NCBI RefSeq assembly: GCF_002127325.2
Contig: NC_035443.2
Span: 144,226,073 to 144,290,072, forward strand
DNA: 64,000 nt
Direction of reading: 5' to 3'
DNA from: Helianthus annuus
Lineage: Eukaryota; Streptophyta; Magnoliopsida; Asterales; Asteraceae
Shown: one piece after another, positions 1-12,248 of the stretch
Layout: every line of letters starts with the position of its first letter
How positions within the stretch are numbered: position 1 is the first letter of the stretch
Position numbers and translations under genes: made by a program
The notes under the pieces: model-generated
The model's database searches: none
What the model was told of the DNA's origin: nothing
The model's input: only the letters and a program-made list of their open reading frames with translations

Positions 1-1212
1 ATATTTTGTTTCTGAGAGGGCAAGAGAAAGAAATTTATGAGCAGGTGCCATGTGGCACATGGCACCTTAAAAACATCTTCTAAAAATTACTTATTGTGGA
101 TGCTCTTATTCTTTTTATCTGCAAATACATAGTTTAACTTTTTTACTTTGTTATACGCGTTTTGTATGTTTGTCGTTATTTTTTCTTCTTGAATCGTGAC
201 ATCAAGATTTGTTTGTCATATGCAATTTAAAGTGATTGATTACAGATACAATTTCAAATTTGCATGTAATTGCAATCAAACGAAAATGATGAATTTCAAT
301 TGACGTATATGATGTACAAAGATATGTAGTCGTTGGATACAAAGAACATGTATTATGTATATTGTATGCGATTGTATAGCAGAGTGTAAAGAGAGGAAAG
401 CATTTGTGGTTTTTTTTTTTTTTTTTTTGAGAGATGAAGGTTATTCTTGGGTTGGTGTTTCTATTATTGTTATTAAAATGTTTGTAATTATAGGAAATAT
501 TAAATTTAGGTTTCATTATATCATCTATTTTTTTTCAAATCCTAAACAGAGTTTTGTGGTTGTCTTCGAAGGTTTCTATGGTGGTTTGACAAAGGAAGAG
601 CTGCGACAGTTCCGATAGTAATTGATAACGGTGGCACAGTCTGTCGATGACCGGTGGTGAGGACGATGGTGGTTTCCCCTCGATTGGGCACCACACCGCT
701 CTAAATGGAACGGGCAACTGCCGTTGGTATTCTCAATAGATAACAGGCGTAGATCGGCTAGGGAGAGGGGTGGCCGATATTGGCGTGAACTCACGCCGGC
801 TATTCTTTTCCGGTGGCAATGGGGGTAGGGTGACTGTGTCCCTCTGGTGCGTCGCCTCTATACATTGTGCCCGACTCCCGATATTCTAACCGCATATTTT
901 GATGCATATATGTTTAATCACATATTTTTAATCGCCATCATCCAAAAGTTATGTATACCACATTTACGACACATATATTCTAACCTAATGTATACAAAAA
1001 AACGCCCACCAACGCTATAACACACCCGTGGTAACTGTATAAAATGTAACAATTTTGGCATACACGCATCAAAACTTCCCACTGCAACGTGCGGGTTGGC
1101 GTCAACTCGTTGTTTATATTTATCAACTAAATTGATAATTAAGTAGTATTATTAGTTAACAATTAATTAATAATGCTTGGAATTTATTTGATTACAAATA
1201 AGTTATTATAAA
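1..1212. other. Non-coding DNA, no recognised gene
   Basis: AT-rich sequence with a poly-T tract near 410-429. Positions 560-880 are clearly richer in GC and look like a decayed gene or UTR piece (GGTGG and CGG runs), but no frame reads as a protein I recognise. Positions 1075-1115 hold a GCAACGTGCGGGT-type sequence that recurs in variant form at 31,918-31,950, so it probably belongs to a dispersed repeat. No terminal repeats or target duplication were found. Confidence 0.5.
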
Positions 1213-1461
1213 TTATTCACAAGAATAGAAGTGATGGTGAAGAGGACCAAAGAATATAATTGGATGGCGGGTTGGCCACGAACAACAATCGCCATTGCCA
1301 AAAGTAAGTTTTTCGTAACCAATGTACATGTTGGCATTTTTAACCAGCCCAACATTTGAAGTCATGTGGGTCGTAGCTCTAGATTCAAAAATCCATGTGT
1401 CAATCGTCATATATATCCAACAAAGATGAGATGATTCATTATCAATCCAAAATATAAACAA
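1213..1461 (-). pseudogene. Copia-type protease remnant
   Basis: The minus-strand frame contains WIFESRATTHMTSN followed by YEKLTFGNG. This has the spacing of the Ty1/copia protease core, usually W-x2-DSGA-T-x-HMT followed about 20 residues later by a VGNG-like turn. The catalytic DSGA reads ESRA here, so both the aspartate and the glycine are gone and the fragment is inactive. Neither reverse transcriptase nor integrase is visible nearby, and no LTRs flank it. The family assignment rests on this one motif. It is best read as a short relic of an old copia element. Confidence 0.5.
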
Positions 1462-1780
1462 GTGAATTGTTGAAAATCCAGTTTGTAAAATTTTGTATTT
1501 ATACTCTTGAGGTCCAAATAATTATGATGCTCAAAAAGTGTATTAAGTGTGAACTTTCCTATTGGGCTTTTGAATGGGCTCCTTAAAGCCTAAAAGAGCT
1601 GTTGAATTCCACGCGGGTCTTTGTGGGAGAAATTTTGAACAATTTCTAGGTGTAGGATTTTTAGAGAAAGCCTACTTTTCCGTGTTTTCATCATATCAAA
1701 GCAAAGAGTTAAATTTCAAAATCGTTCATTAGGTTTGTGATTTCTCTAAGGTTTTATTTTTGTTGTCTTTTTCATTCAAA

Positions 1781-2210
1781 CAAGGCCGGCTCTAGCATAA
1801 GCTAAATCAAGCAAGGGCTTTAGGCCCCAGAATTTCAAGGGCCACCAATTTTAAGAGGCTATCATTGTCCGTTTTCGTAACTAATATTTTTTGATTTTGT
1901 AGTATATGTTCCTAGAAAGAGAAAAGAAAAAAATAATAATAGAGATAGGTTAATTTTGGGAGCTCCCTCTGTTTTTTCAAAGCTTTTCATGAAGAAGATG
2001 AACCAGACTAGGTGGATAGGGTAGTGATGTGATTATATGCCACATTTACCTTTTTATCCCTAAAAGTAATCACATAATTAGTTAATTGCTGAATTTACCC
2101 CTGTTTTTTTAGAAGTATTTATTAGTGAGTTAGTGATATTTTTTTCTTTTGTTTTTATAGTTTATTTAGCAGTTTATATAGATTTCAATATTCTGCTCCA
2201 ATTTATTTAG

Positions 2211-2252
<42 letters not shown>

Positions 2253-2575
2253 CAATTTGTATTTAATGTGATATATATTTTGGTCTTGAACTATATATTT
2301 ATGTGTATGTATATTAATTTAAGTAGAGTGGAAGAAATAGTATGCCTTAATTATTGAACTTAGAAATAAACGATTAATACTGAGATAGGAATGATATGTT
2401 AAATGAAAAAAAATAGAAAATAATATATAATTTTTGTATTGATATGTTATTTTAAGAAGTGCTATTGTCAAAACAAAACAAAAAATTGATACACTCAAAA
2501 AAAAAAAACTTATAGTAAAAAAGGCCTCTATTTCATTGTTCGCTTAAGGCCACAAGAATCGTTGAGCCGGCCCTG
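1781..2575. mobile_element. Non-autonomous hAT-type element (MITE-like)
   Basis: This 795-bp element starts CAAGGCCGGCTC and ends in the inverted copy GAGCCGGCCCTG. It is flanked by a perfect 8-bp direct repeat CATTCAAA (1773-1780 and 2576-2583), the target-site duplication length of hAT transposons. Terminal repeats beginning CAGGGCCGGC are familiar from plant hAT-derived elements. There is no transposase frame, so it moved using enzymes supplied elsewhere. The interior is AT-rich and includes a (TA)n array. Confidence 0.85.
2212..2249. repeat. (TA)n microsatellite
   Basis: Uninterrupted TA dinucleotides inside the hAT-type element. Confidence 0.95.
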
Positions 2576-2635
2576 CATTCAAATAGCAAACTGGATTAGA
2601 AATGCAGGAAAAAGATCAAATAGAAAGTTAATTTT

Positions 2636-4040
2636 CGCTAGGAAGGATAGGAAGCCATAGGATTATGACATGTGACAACATTTAAAATAAAGAAAAATGG
2701 TATTTTAGTCAATCCAACTCCTTCTTCTTCCTTTTTCAAAACCCAGTAACTTCAAAACCCACCATTTTCAAAACCCACCATCTTCAACCATTTCTTCACT
2801 TTCTATCTCAATAATCACTACATTATAGTGCGATTTTCATCACCAATCAATGATTCAAAACCCGATCAACGTGTTCTTCAGCTTTTTTTTTTTGAAGAAA
2901 ACCCAGTTTAATTTCATAAAAAAATCTCGTTTTTTCCGGTGATTTTGGAGATAATCACTCGATTCGTTCGATTCGAGCGTTGATAAGTGTTTCTATCATT
3001 CAAATTTCGTCAATTGATGAGGAAATCGGCTTCGATCCATGTAAGAAATTCTTTAATTTCATTTTCACGATCTGGGTTTTTTATTTAGTCATTGCGTTTC
3101 ACGATCTTGGCAGGGGTCCGGGGGCGGCAGCCCCTGGCGGGGTCCAAGGGGCAGAGCCCCTGGCTGGGGTTGAGCTGCCAGGTTTATGTGTCCATTGCGT
3201 TTTAGAAATAAGAGAGTTTTATGTGGTTTCTGGCTATTGCGTTTTAGAAAAGACACACATTTTTAAGTGTTTTTAGTCATTGCGTTTTAGGTAAAACACA
3301 TTTTTTAGGTGTTTTCAGTCCATTGCGTTTTAGAATGAGTCATTTTTAAGTGTTTTCTGGCCATTGCGTTTTACAAATAAGACATTTCTTTGTGTTTTTG
3401 GTGCATTGCGTTTTAGGTAAAACACTTTTTTATGTGTTTTCAGTCCATTGCGTTTTAGAAAACAGACATTTTAAGTGTTTTCTGGCCATTGCGTTTTACA
3501 AATAAGACATTTCTTTGTGTTTTTGATGCATTGCGTTTTAGGTAAAACACCTTTTTATGTGTTTTTTGTGCATTGCGTTTTACAAATAAGACATTTCTTT
3601 GTGTTTTCTGGCCATTGCGTTTTACAAATAAGTCATTTCTTTGTGTTTTTGGTGCATTGCGTTTTAGAAAAATGTCATTTTTTAGGTTTTTTTTTCATTG
3701 CGTTTTACGTAACTGGTGGTTTTTTCTATTGCGTTTTACGCAACTGGGTTAAATTTTTTTTTTTAAAATATAGCAATAGTATACTCGTTTTAAAGATAAA
3801 AAAACGTTCGTTTTTTTGGTGCAATTTTTATAAAAAAAATAATGTCGTAAGAAAGAGTTATTAACGTTTAAAAAATGGGGGGGGGGGATTGGAGGAGATA
3901 GAAACTATTGGTTTGGATTGACTAGAATGCCCTTGAACAAACTCACGCGCCTCTTTTCTTCATTTCAATTTCCCTGATTTAATCTTAGCCCTTGATTAAC
4001 TTAATGGATGGTCAAGATCACTTCCTAGCCTTCCTAGCCA
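2636..4040. mobile_element. TIR DNA element with internal minisatellite
   Basis: The left end GCTAGGAAGGATAGGAAG (from 2637) and the right end CTTCCTAGCCTTCCTAGC (4021-4038) are inverted copies with one mismatch over 18 bp, so this is a terminal-inverted-repeat element of about 1.4 kb. No transposase is present and no clear target duplication was found, so the exact ends are uncertain by a few bases. Positions 2710-3060 look like a captured 5' UTR/first exon: pyrimidine-rich repeats of 'caaaacccacca', then ATG-like and splice-donor-like text. Positions 3110-3180 are GC-rich, and 3185-3745 is a tandem array. A poly-G tract lies near 3878-3885. Mutator-like is plausible but unproven. Confidence 0.55.
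3185..3745 (+). repeat. CATTGCGTTTTA minisatellite
   Basis: At least a dozen imperfect units of about 45-60 bp, each beginning CATTGCGTTTTA and followed by a variable tail such as GAAAA..GACATTTTT or CAAATAAGACATTTC. Units alternate between an AGGTAAAACAC type and a CAAATAAGACAT type, suggesting a higher-order two-unit period. A long reading frame through the array is simply the repeat translated and is not called as a gene. Confidence 0.85.
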
Positions 4041-4690
4041 AATAAACTTCATATTGTATCTCCACCCTAGAAATGCATGTTAACCTCTCCTTATTTAAAT
4101 GAAGGGTATAATGGTTATTTTATATCTAACTATGTTATATACCCATGAGCTTCACGGGTTATGGGTTGTTTTAAAAAAAATTATTTGCAAAAGAATTTTT
4201 TTATATGATTTCTTATAAGTGGATAATCATTCATGTTTGGCAAACATTACAAAAAAAAAATTAACAGTTGTAGTTGAGATAAATTTTAAAGTAACTGACA
4301 AAATCTGTAAAAAAAAAAAACACGTATTAAACAATGTTTATTGACATAATAAACGGAACCCTACAACACACATTTACACGCACTCAAAAGAGATTCAAAA
4401 GTTCTACTTACCATGTTTTTTTTATTTTAACTTTATTTACAATGTAAAATGCATCTCATAACTCCAAGAAACTGGCGCTCGCTTTCTGAAGCAGAGTTAG
4501 AGAATAGTGGAATGTCTTCTTCTAATCCAATTATAGACATCTTCTGCATCTGACAGACAGTAATCAATAATTAGTTACCTCCAGATTTATATATGGAAGT
4601 TACCAAAACACCACCAGTTCCTCCTAAATCAGGTATCAAGTATATATAAATCCAAATGAAACATGAATAAAGAAAGGGAATATGCCACAG

Positions 4691-5939
4691 AATAGTAATG
4701 AAGTTTTAGGAGTGTTCCAATTAGGTCACTAATAAAATTTATTGTTCCAATTAGATCATTCTACTTTATTTTGGTGTTCTAATGCTAGATATTTTACCTG
4801 AATAGCAGGTCATAGTCCTATATGACATTTATTTAACTTTTTTTTTAAAACATGATGAGATGGAATCAAATAAAAGAAACATAATAAATAAAAAAAATAA
4901 AAACCCAAAATGATCAAATATTACAAATCGTAGAATCAAATCAAATCAAACAAATAACAATTGTAAACCCTACCCTCATTCGTACGTGATTCTACGTTAT
5001 TCGCTGCCGGTTTGTATTTCGAACGAGATTCAGATCTCGTTTCGGCGATTTGCGTGGAGAGGGAAAGCTTCAACGATGGCGAATCAAGAACAATCGTCAG
5101 CAACCAACGTCGATCAAGCGTTCGACTGTTTAGTACCAATCAAACAATAGGTAATCTAGAATTGAAACTAATCATAACTTCATTTACACTTAACATGCAT
5201 ACTGAGGACGGGTTCTTCACATGTTTTATAGTTACAAGTGCATCATTATTATACAAATGTAATCATTTATGATGATACAGCATGTGTGAATGCTTTTCTC
5301 CAATAAATTGTTTCTTGGAAAATACATATTGATACAACTTAAATAGGAAAATACATAACAAAGTACGTGGTGAATGTGTGAATGCTTTGCTCCAATAAAT
5401 TGTTTCTTGAGCAATGGCAGTGAGTTATGCAAGAAGTTAATTAATATCAAACGTGCAGTCTCAACGGCTCACCACGGTGACCGCCACTCGTGTATCTCCG
5501 TGGTGCCGATGATCGTCGGCTTAGCAACAATTTTCTTTTTTATCGGGGCATGAGTTGCTTGAGTTCTTTTTTATCGGGGCATGACCGCCACTCGTGTATC
5601 TCTGTGGTGCCGATGATCGTCGGCTTAGCAACAATTTATAACTTTTTAGAGATTTTGAAAAAAAATTCACATTTTTTTAATTTTTTTTCGCACTTTTCTA
5701 CAATTTTTTAAAAAATTTTAAACCTATTTCGCATTTTTTTCTAATCCATTTGGCATTTATATGCCATGTCAACAAATTTTTAAATAAAAAACCTAAAAAA
5801 ATGCCATGTAGGATGGATGACCTTCTATTTAGGTAAAATATCTAGAATTGAAACATCAAATGAAACTTGAATGACCTAATTGAAACAAAAAAAATTATGA
5901 GTGACCTAATTAGAACACTCTTGAAACTTGGTTACTATT
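4691..5939. mobile_element. Mutator-like element with ~109-bp TIRs (Pack-MULE-like)
   Basis: Positions 4691-4799 match the reverse complement of 5831-5939 over about 109 bp with scattered mismatches (shared blocks: AATAGTAA, GTGTTC, AATTAGGTCACT, CTAGATATTTTACCT). Long TIRs on a 1.25-kb element without transposase are typical of non-autonomous Mutator-like elements. I could not find a matching 9-bp target duplication, so insertion is old or the ends have drifted. The interior contains an exon-like GC-richer piece (4980-5150) and two internal direct duplications: an AATGCTTT-CTCCAATAAATTG block (about 5290 and 5385), and a GCCACTCGTGTATCTC-TGGTGCCGATG block (about 5483 and 5586). Confidence 0.7.
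5076..5150 (+). pseudogene. Captured exon-like fragment, 24 codons
   Basis: An ATG in good context (CAACGATGG) opens a 24-residue frame starting MANQEQSSATNVDQAFDC. It ends in TAG immediately before GTAATC, which resembles a splice donor. Base composition from about 4980 to 5150 is richer in GC than its surroundings. Position inside a long-TIR element suggests a host first exon picked up by a Mutator-like transposon. I do not recognise the protein and cannot say which gene donated it. Confidence 0.35.
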
Positions 5940-6188
5940 GTACAAAGTTAACCCATAAAGAAACACCTAAATGTAGGTAACTAGAGTTATGCGTCGCCCG
6001 TGTTGCAGGGTGCTAAACCGAATACTTCTCACTTTAATAACATGTACGCATTTATTTCGGTTAGTTATACATGCTACTTATAACACAATATCAAAAAAGA
6101 TACATTGAGTTAACCAAGTAAAGAAAAAACTATCATAGTTATGATAAAAAAATAACTAAAACGATGGCAAGCGTGTAATTTAGAGTTG
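5940..6188. other. Non-coding
   Basis: AT-rich sequence. GCGTCGCCCGTGTTGCAGGG at about 5990-6010 resembles a dispersed-repeat terminus. Nothing else was seen. Confidence 0.4.
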
Positions 6189-6672
6189 GGGGCAAAACGA
6201 TAATTTGTCAGGACCAATTAGCGAGTGCTAGGCAGCTGTTTGGCATAAATAAAAACTAAATTAAGTCAACCAAGTCAAATAAAAGACTATAATCGTTTTG
6301 CCCCAAAAAAAACGATGAGAAGATTGCAATTTTTAGCTGGGGTAAAATCGTAATTTTAAACTGGAGGTAAAATAATATTTTGAACTGAGGGCAAAACCAT
6401 GTTTTTATTTTGAATTGTGGGCAAAATCGTAATTTTTTTTAACTGTGGGCAAAGGGGCAAACAAAATTTTTATTTTGAACTGGGGGCGAAATTGTAGTTT
6501 TAAAATGGGAACCAAATTATAGGCAAAAGTATATATATTTTTTTAACCAGGGCAAAATCGTATTTTTTAACAGAGGGCAAAATCGTAGATCTAAGCTGGG
6601 GGCAAAGCATAAATTCAATTTCGAACCGGAGGCAATATCGTAATTTTTAACAGAGGATAAAATCGTAATTTA
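6189..6672 (+). repeat. Degenerate GGGCAAAATCGTAATTTT array
   Basis: About twelve imperfect units of 30-45 bp with the core GGGCAAAATCGTAATTTT followed by an AACTGGG/GAACCGGA-type link. Units are diverged and differ in length, so the array is old. No coding potential. Confidence 0.75.
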
Positions 6673-7776
6673 ACAGGACTTATAAATAATTATTTTATGA
6701 AAAAAAAGAAAAAAAATTATTAAAATCAGCCGCCACTTTTGGCCAATAGTTTTCTTTCACTATTCCCGCCGTCATTTCTAACTTAAGTTTGTATGTATTG
6801 AAAATTGTTCAGTAGCTTTTATATTATTATAATTCATCAATCAAAACCTAAACTTGCCGTTCGGAAAAAGACTAAACTCATATTAACAATGGTGAACCTA
6901 ATATGTTGGTTCATTTGTGAAGCACAAACAATATCAACCTTAACAGCTTTAAGTATTTCTTATGCACCTTAAATGAGATGTTGTCAGATGTGTACTCACC
7001 TTATCTTAATATAGATATTGACCCTTGGTCGCCGATAACTCCTGGATGTCTGGGTCCGCTAACTGATCTCTTTAACTGTAAATGTAAAAAATAAATAATT
7101 GTATCATTCAATGTAAGAGCGTTATATGCAACTTGTGGCCTAAATATTTAAAAAAACACTCAATGTAAGAGTCGAAGCACAACCTAAATAAAGGTTGATT
7201 ATGTTAATGGCTAACTTGGTCATTTTCGGATCCAAAGTGTGCATTTTAAACTTTGGAAAAGAATCGAAAATAATTGAATAAGCACATAGAGGATAACAGT
7301 TACTTACTACTCTACATAAATGATAACTACCAAAAATTCTCTACATAGTTTTCTATTACCTTAATAACCTTCTATTATGTTGACATCCCTGTAGCTTCCT
7401 CTGGTATCAAAAACAATAAACCTACTGGAAAAAATGTGCAGATGACTTGAATAGCTATCCCGAAACTAAGGTTATCAAAAGAACCTGAAGAGATGTTCAA
7501 ACTAAAGCCAAACCCGCTGATTGTGGTCCCCAAGGCTGTTTATTGACATGTAAAGAGCGAATAAAGTCCCTTGTATTCTAGGTGGACATAGATGGCCTGA
7601 TAAGATAAGGGAAGCTATTAACCTGCAAGTCAATGAGAAAGTCAGTAAAAGAAGCTATATTTTGACTTTAAAAAGTCAGCCAAGATATACTCTTGTTTTA
7701 CATGTAGTGATAGTTATATATGAGTTTTGATACTTTATACTAAAATGACTATCACAACTGGAGTGCATTTTAATAA
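6673..7776. other. Non-coding, no recognised feature
   Basis: AT-rich sequence with no long frame and no terminal repeat I could pair. Confidence 0.4.
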
Positions 7777-8200
7777 AAACATTTTTCAATCTGAACCAAA
7801 TTTACACTTTTTTAAGAATGACCTGTTTTGACCCAAACCCAGATTGACACAAACCAAATTCATGCTTCTTTGAAATGACTCCTTTTGAGTTGAACCAAGT
7901 TTCACCCGAACTAAATTGACACTTATTTTTAAAAAACCTTTTTCGATCCGAACTGTGAGACAAACCAAATTCATACTTTTTAAAATGGATCATTCTGACT
8001 TGGACCAAGTCGAGACCTTTAAAACAACCGGTTTTAAGCCAAACCCAGTTTGACCTGTTCCAAATTAGCACTGTTTTAAAACGGATGGTTTTGACCTTAA
8101 CCAAATTCCTACTTTTTAAAGGCGGACCGTTTTACCCAACCAAGTTTGACACTTTGATCCAAAGCCAGTTACACACAAACCAAATTCATACTTTCTTTAT
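7777..8200 (-). repeat. Degenerate minisatellite, ~55-70-bp unit
   Basis: About seven imperfect units built from 'ACCAAATTCATACTTTTTAAAA' variants alternating with 'TTTTGACC-AACCCAGTTTGAC' variants. Two overlapping minus-strand frames (7786-7974 and 7802-8104) encode the same quasi-repeated peptide, which shows they are repeat translations and not proteins. Confidence 0.75.
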
Positions 8201-10797
8201 ACAAATTGCAAAGCTGAAAAGAACACAAAAAATGAGGATTGATAATAAAGTTGATTTATTTTGATATTTTCTTAAAAATCTTAAGTATTACCTTGGGCCT
8301 CAAATGTTCATGCACCTGGAGTTGCCATTAGGCATAATTTATCTTTATATCCCACGCACTAACAGATGCATACAGTTTTGTTAGAAGACAACTTTAGAAA
8401 CTCACATCACCTATGGTACCAAGGCCACACAAGGTAATTCCCATCTAATCAACAACATTTATGACTTCTTAGTTCTTAAAGGTAGAAATGACATCAGATG
8501 GACAAAATAGAAAGGCTCGACTCGTTGATGTATTATTTGCTCACCAATTGTCATTTAGGGATTTCAGCAAGTTGGGTAAGGGACACATAGGTTCAGGTCA
8601 AAATTATTTACTTGTATCATATAAATAATATTCATCCTTTATAAATTATAAGTCTCAAATATAGTTGCAAAAATAAAATGCATCCAGTTCTGTGACAACT
8701 GGCATTTTTCATGTAATTCCGTACGATGTGAACAGTAATTTGTAATATATGGTTGTGCATGTTGAACTTATGATATGAATGATTTCATGTTTACTTTCAA
8801 AAGACTCACAAATACATTACATGAAGCATGCTACTTATTATTGTTAATTGTAACTTGAAACAGTTCAATTAGTGCACAGACGAAACTAGCACACTTATCA
8901 GATAAACTAGTAGTACTGACAGGAGTTCAGTACACAGACAGACATGATGTTAGGACACAGATTGAGTCCCAGAACCAAAATTTATACTGGAACTTTATGT
9001 AGGAAAGTAAGGGTTATGAAACTGCCCTCCGAGTGACGAATAAACACTAAAAAGTACCTGAAACACACTCTAAATGCAGAATTCTGCAAAATTCAGCAAA
9101 AATCAGCAAATGAACATCAAAATATTGTGCAGAAATAAGGTTTAGATGTCTAGAATAACTTGTAAAGTGTCGGGAATGCAAACTGTCATAAAAAGTACCT
9201 CATAACTCACAAAACTGCGCAATTTAGCACCTTAACGAACCGATAACCGAACGAATAACCGGACACTACTCGAAACATCAAAATTTAACTAGAAGCATTG
9301 TTTTTATGATATTAAGCTAGTATTGGTGATAGAACACCTTAAAAATCATAAAAACACCTAAACACACTTAAACTAACTTAAACCTTCTAATTTGCAATAT
9401 AAACCTCCAACTTTCAAACTTTGACATAATACCCCCCCCCCCCCTCATCCATGGCCGGCCCCATGGGCCCCATTTCCCCTTTTGAATATAAAATTTGGTT
9501 ATGATGTCTAGATATGGGACACTTAATCTAAAGGATATTAGATTGTTGGAGAAGTTTTATAAGTAACCACAAGTAGGTTAGACCTTATCTTTTCTGACAA
9601 TTCAAAACATCATCTCCTTCCTCTCCTTTTCTCAAACTCACGCCCAACAACACACACACATAGCTTCATGTTCAATCCATTTCAAGGAAATCTAAGCTTG
9701 TTCTAAGGTGAATGGAGGCCATCTAAGAAGACTACAAGTGCTAGAACTTGAAGGACCTCTTGGAGGAGCTTTTAACCACTTGATTTCATCATTCTTCATC
9801 TTCATCCTTCTTGTGCCACTTCCCTAGCCAATAAAGCTAGTTGTAGCCTCATAATCACTATTTTAGTTCATGTTTATGTTATGTGCAAGTCACACCATCT
9901 AAGTAACTAAACTTTGAAAGATGAATATGTAAAGATCTAACATAATCATGAAGAAAACAAGTAAGTGATTTTTAGTGTATGTGATGAAGTTGATGTTGTT
10001 GAATCTTGTGTGTATGCTTAGATCTAGTATGTTAAGCTTGTTAGAAGCTTAGATCTAACAAGTCTAAGCATGGATCTTGAAAGATCCATGGTTAAACTTG
10101 AAGATGAACTTGTGAAACACTTATGTGAACTTGAAAGATGAATTTTGAAGCATGAACTTGTAATCTTGAAGTAACAAAGTGCATGTAAAACTAACTTTTG
10201 AAACTAAAATTGTAACATACGAAAATTCACAAACCCTAAAATATTTAATTGGTTGAGCTATTATGGCGGATTTTGAACGAATTTAATACATTAAATAAAA
10301 ATGGACTAAATGTTTTCTACAAATGTAGAACATTTTGGATAATTACTATTATTTAATTATAGATAGATGTATTATAATAATGGTATTACTGGTTGGTGTA
10401 AAAATTTATAAATATAACTTATGTAATAGGTAATGGACATCATCGAAGTTAGTAATTTTGTGAGAAAATATTCAACTAAGGATCAATTAGCATGATTTTA
10501 ATTATATTATTATAATAAGCATTTAGTAAGTTGGTATTCTAACTTGGTATATAGTAAAAAAGAAAAAAAAGAAATTAATTAAATGTATCAAATTAAATTG
10601 GAAACTGTATAATTGAGAAATCAATTCCTTGTGACTTTCCTATCTCTACGTCTATATCGGTTTCTTCTTCCTCAATTGATTCAATCTTTCCATGTTGAAG
10701 CTACCTGATGACACCCTCCAGTCTATCGATATCCCTTGTTTCTACTCATTGCCACCGAGAACCACCACTATTAAGTCAGCGTTGTACTCTTGTGATC
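8201..10797. other. Non-coding, probably decayed LTR-type sequence
   Basis: No frame above 60 codons. A poly-C tract lies at about 9431-9444. Positions 9590-9990 have leader-like composition (pyrimidine-rich, then gene-like GC content). Positions 10,000-10,200 contain internally repeated AAGCTTAGATCTAACA and TGAACTTGTGAA motifs. Positions 10,620-10,797 read smoothly into 18,022 onward once element A and one target copy are removed, so they are one pre-insertion locus. Confidence 0.4.
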
Positions 10798-11196
10798 TGA
10801 TGTGTGTTGGTGTATATATAATTTAGATGTATAATTAAGCCCTTTTTACACCTTTAGCCAAGTTTTAAATTTATAAAAACACGATATTCACTAACACTAA
10901 ACACACATATGGGCAAGTGCACCCATCGTGGACGTAGTATAGTGTTGGTAAGATACCGAGGTCGTCCAAGGACACAAGAGCTTTTAATACCGGTTTATCC
11001 TCAACGTCTAATCAAATCAAAAAGTGAGAAAAATGTTTTTAAACTAAGAAAATAAAAACTAACTAAATGCTGAAAAATAAAATAAAAATAAAAACAGATA
11101 GACAAGATGAATCACTTGGATCCGACTCGTGTATTAGTATAACCTTTGATTATTTTCGCACTTTTGCACTTGTTTAAGAGATTATCTTAGTTATTG

Positions 11197-11402
11197 TAGT
11201 AGGCCCCTCTTTTGAAGGCGACGTTACCCTCAACCCAGTAGTTTGAGTCAGCAAGGATACAATCCTAAAGGGTCGGATTATTGGAAGATAATGAATTAAG
11301 TTATTAATGCAAATTATGGTAGGCCCCGCTTTTGGCGGTGACGTTACCCTCGACTAAGTAGTCTGAGTCAGCAGGGATACAGTCCTAAATAGCCGGGTTA
11401 TA
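11197..11402 (-). repeat. Tandem pair inside the LTR
   Basis: Two imperfect ~80-bp copies (about 11,197-11,281 and 11,321-11,402) share GTAGGCCCC, CTTTTG-GGCG, GACGTTACCCTC, AGTAGT-TGAGTCAGCA and GGATACA-TCCTAAA. The same pair occurs at the matching place in all LTRs of A and A', so the duplication predates the family's spread. Confidence 0.85.
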
Positions 11403-12021
11403 GTATTAATAGTAGTTAACTTATGAGGGGGTCAAAGAGTTTGGATCCCCGCCATCCAATACCTATGGGCATTGAAGGAGATCCTACTAAATTTGACCCA
11501 GGTCCCTTGCAGGACCTCTAAACGCTGAACAAGGGCAAGACCCTAACCAAACCGTTCCCTTAACCCCCGACCAGGTAGCCAACATACCTCCATATAGACC
11601 GTGGAGATATGAATGGTGAAAATCTTTTATTTTATATAGACAGTAAAATAATGCCAAGACACCACGGACAAACGATAAGGAAAGATCACCTTCAACATAA
11701 GCAACTAGTTATTAAAGTCATTAATACAAAACCAAATAAAAAGTGTAAAAGATTAAAAATAAAAAGTATTATACTAAACACTTGTCTTCACCAAGTGATG
11801 TAAGAGACTTAGGCAAACATGGCCTTGATTGTCAAGAACTCTTACAATCAATCTTGGATCCCGAGACGACTCACACACTCTACGATGGACAATGGATGAT
11901 GGTGGTGGATGATGGTGTTATGGTGGTGGTAGGTGGTGGATGAAGTGTGAGAGAGGTGGTGTGCCAAGGGATGAGATGGAATGAAACCAAGCACCTCTAT
12001 TTATAGGCTGAACAGAAGGCT

Positions 12022-12248
12022 GGGCACGGCCCCGTGTCCGCTGGACACGCCCCCGTGCCCGTCTGACAGTCTCTCTCCTCATTAATTGTAATTCGCAATT
12101 ACAATTAATGCGCCTGCTGTACTTTCACCACGCCCCCGTGCTCACTGGACACGGCCCCGTGGTGGGCAATGGAAGCTTCTACCAGTTTGTCTTTTATGCT
12201 GCTTCTTGGGCACGGCCCCGTGCTGGCTGAGCACGGGGCGTGTTCAGG
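12022..12248. repeat. GC-rich dyad cluster, 3' LTR of A
   Basis: Three pairs of interrupted palindromes of the form CACG-N4-CGTG: 12,022-12,063 (GGCACGGCCCCGTGTCC, trinucleotide GCT, GGACACGCCCCCGTGCCC), about 12,129-12,167, and 12,208-12,248. Each pair also forms a larger inverted repeat. In the element's orientation all three lie immediately upstream of the predicted TATA box. Confidence 0.85.

Noticed and set aside
202..794. Short frames on both strands near the left edge
   Set aside because: Poly-T and AT-rich translation, or no sustained motif; no homology I could recognise.
3475..3864. 129-codon frame with repeated HCVLQIRHFFVF
   Set aside because: It is a translation of the CATTGCGTTTTA minisatellite.
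11609..11803. 64-codon plus-strand frame beginning MNGENLLFYIDS, repeated at 17,143, 20,937 and 27,309
   Set aside because: It recurs only because the four LTRs are copies, lies antisense to the element and has no motif.
12022..12248. GC dyads as rho-independent terminators or a bacterial insertion
   Set aside because: No U-run follows, and they sit inside plant LTRs with plant primer sites.
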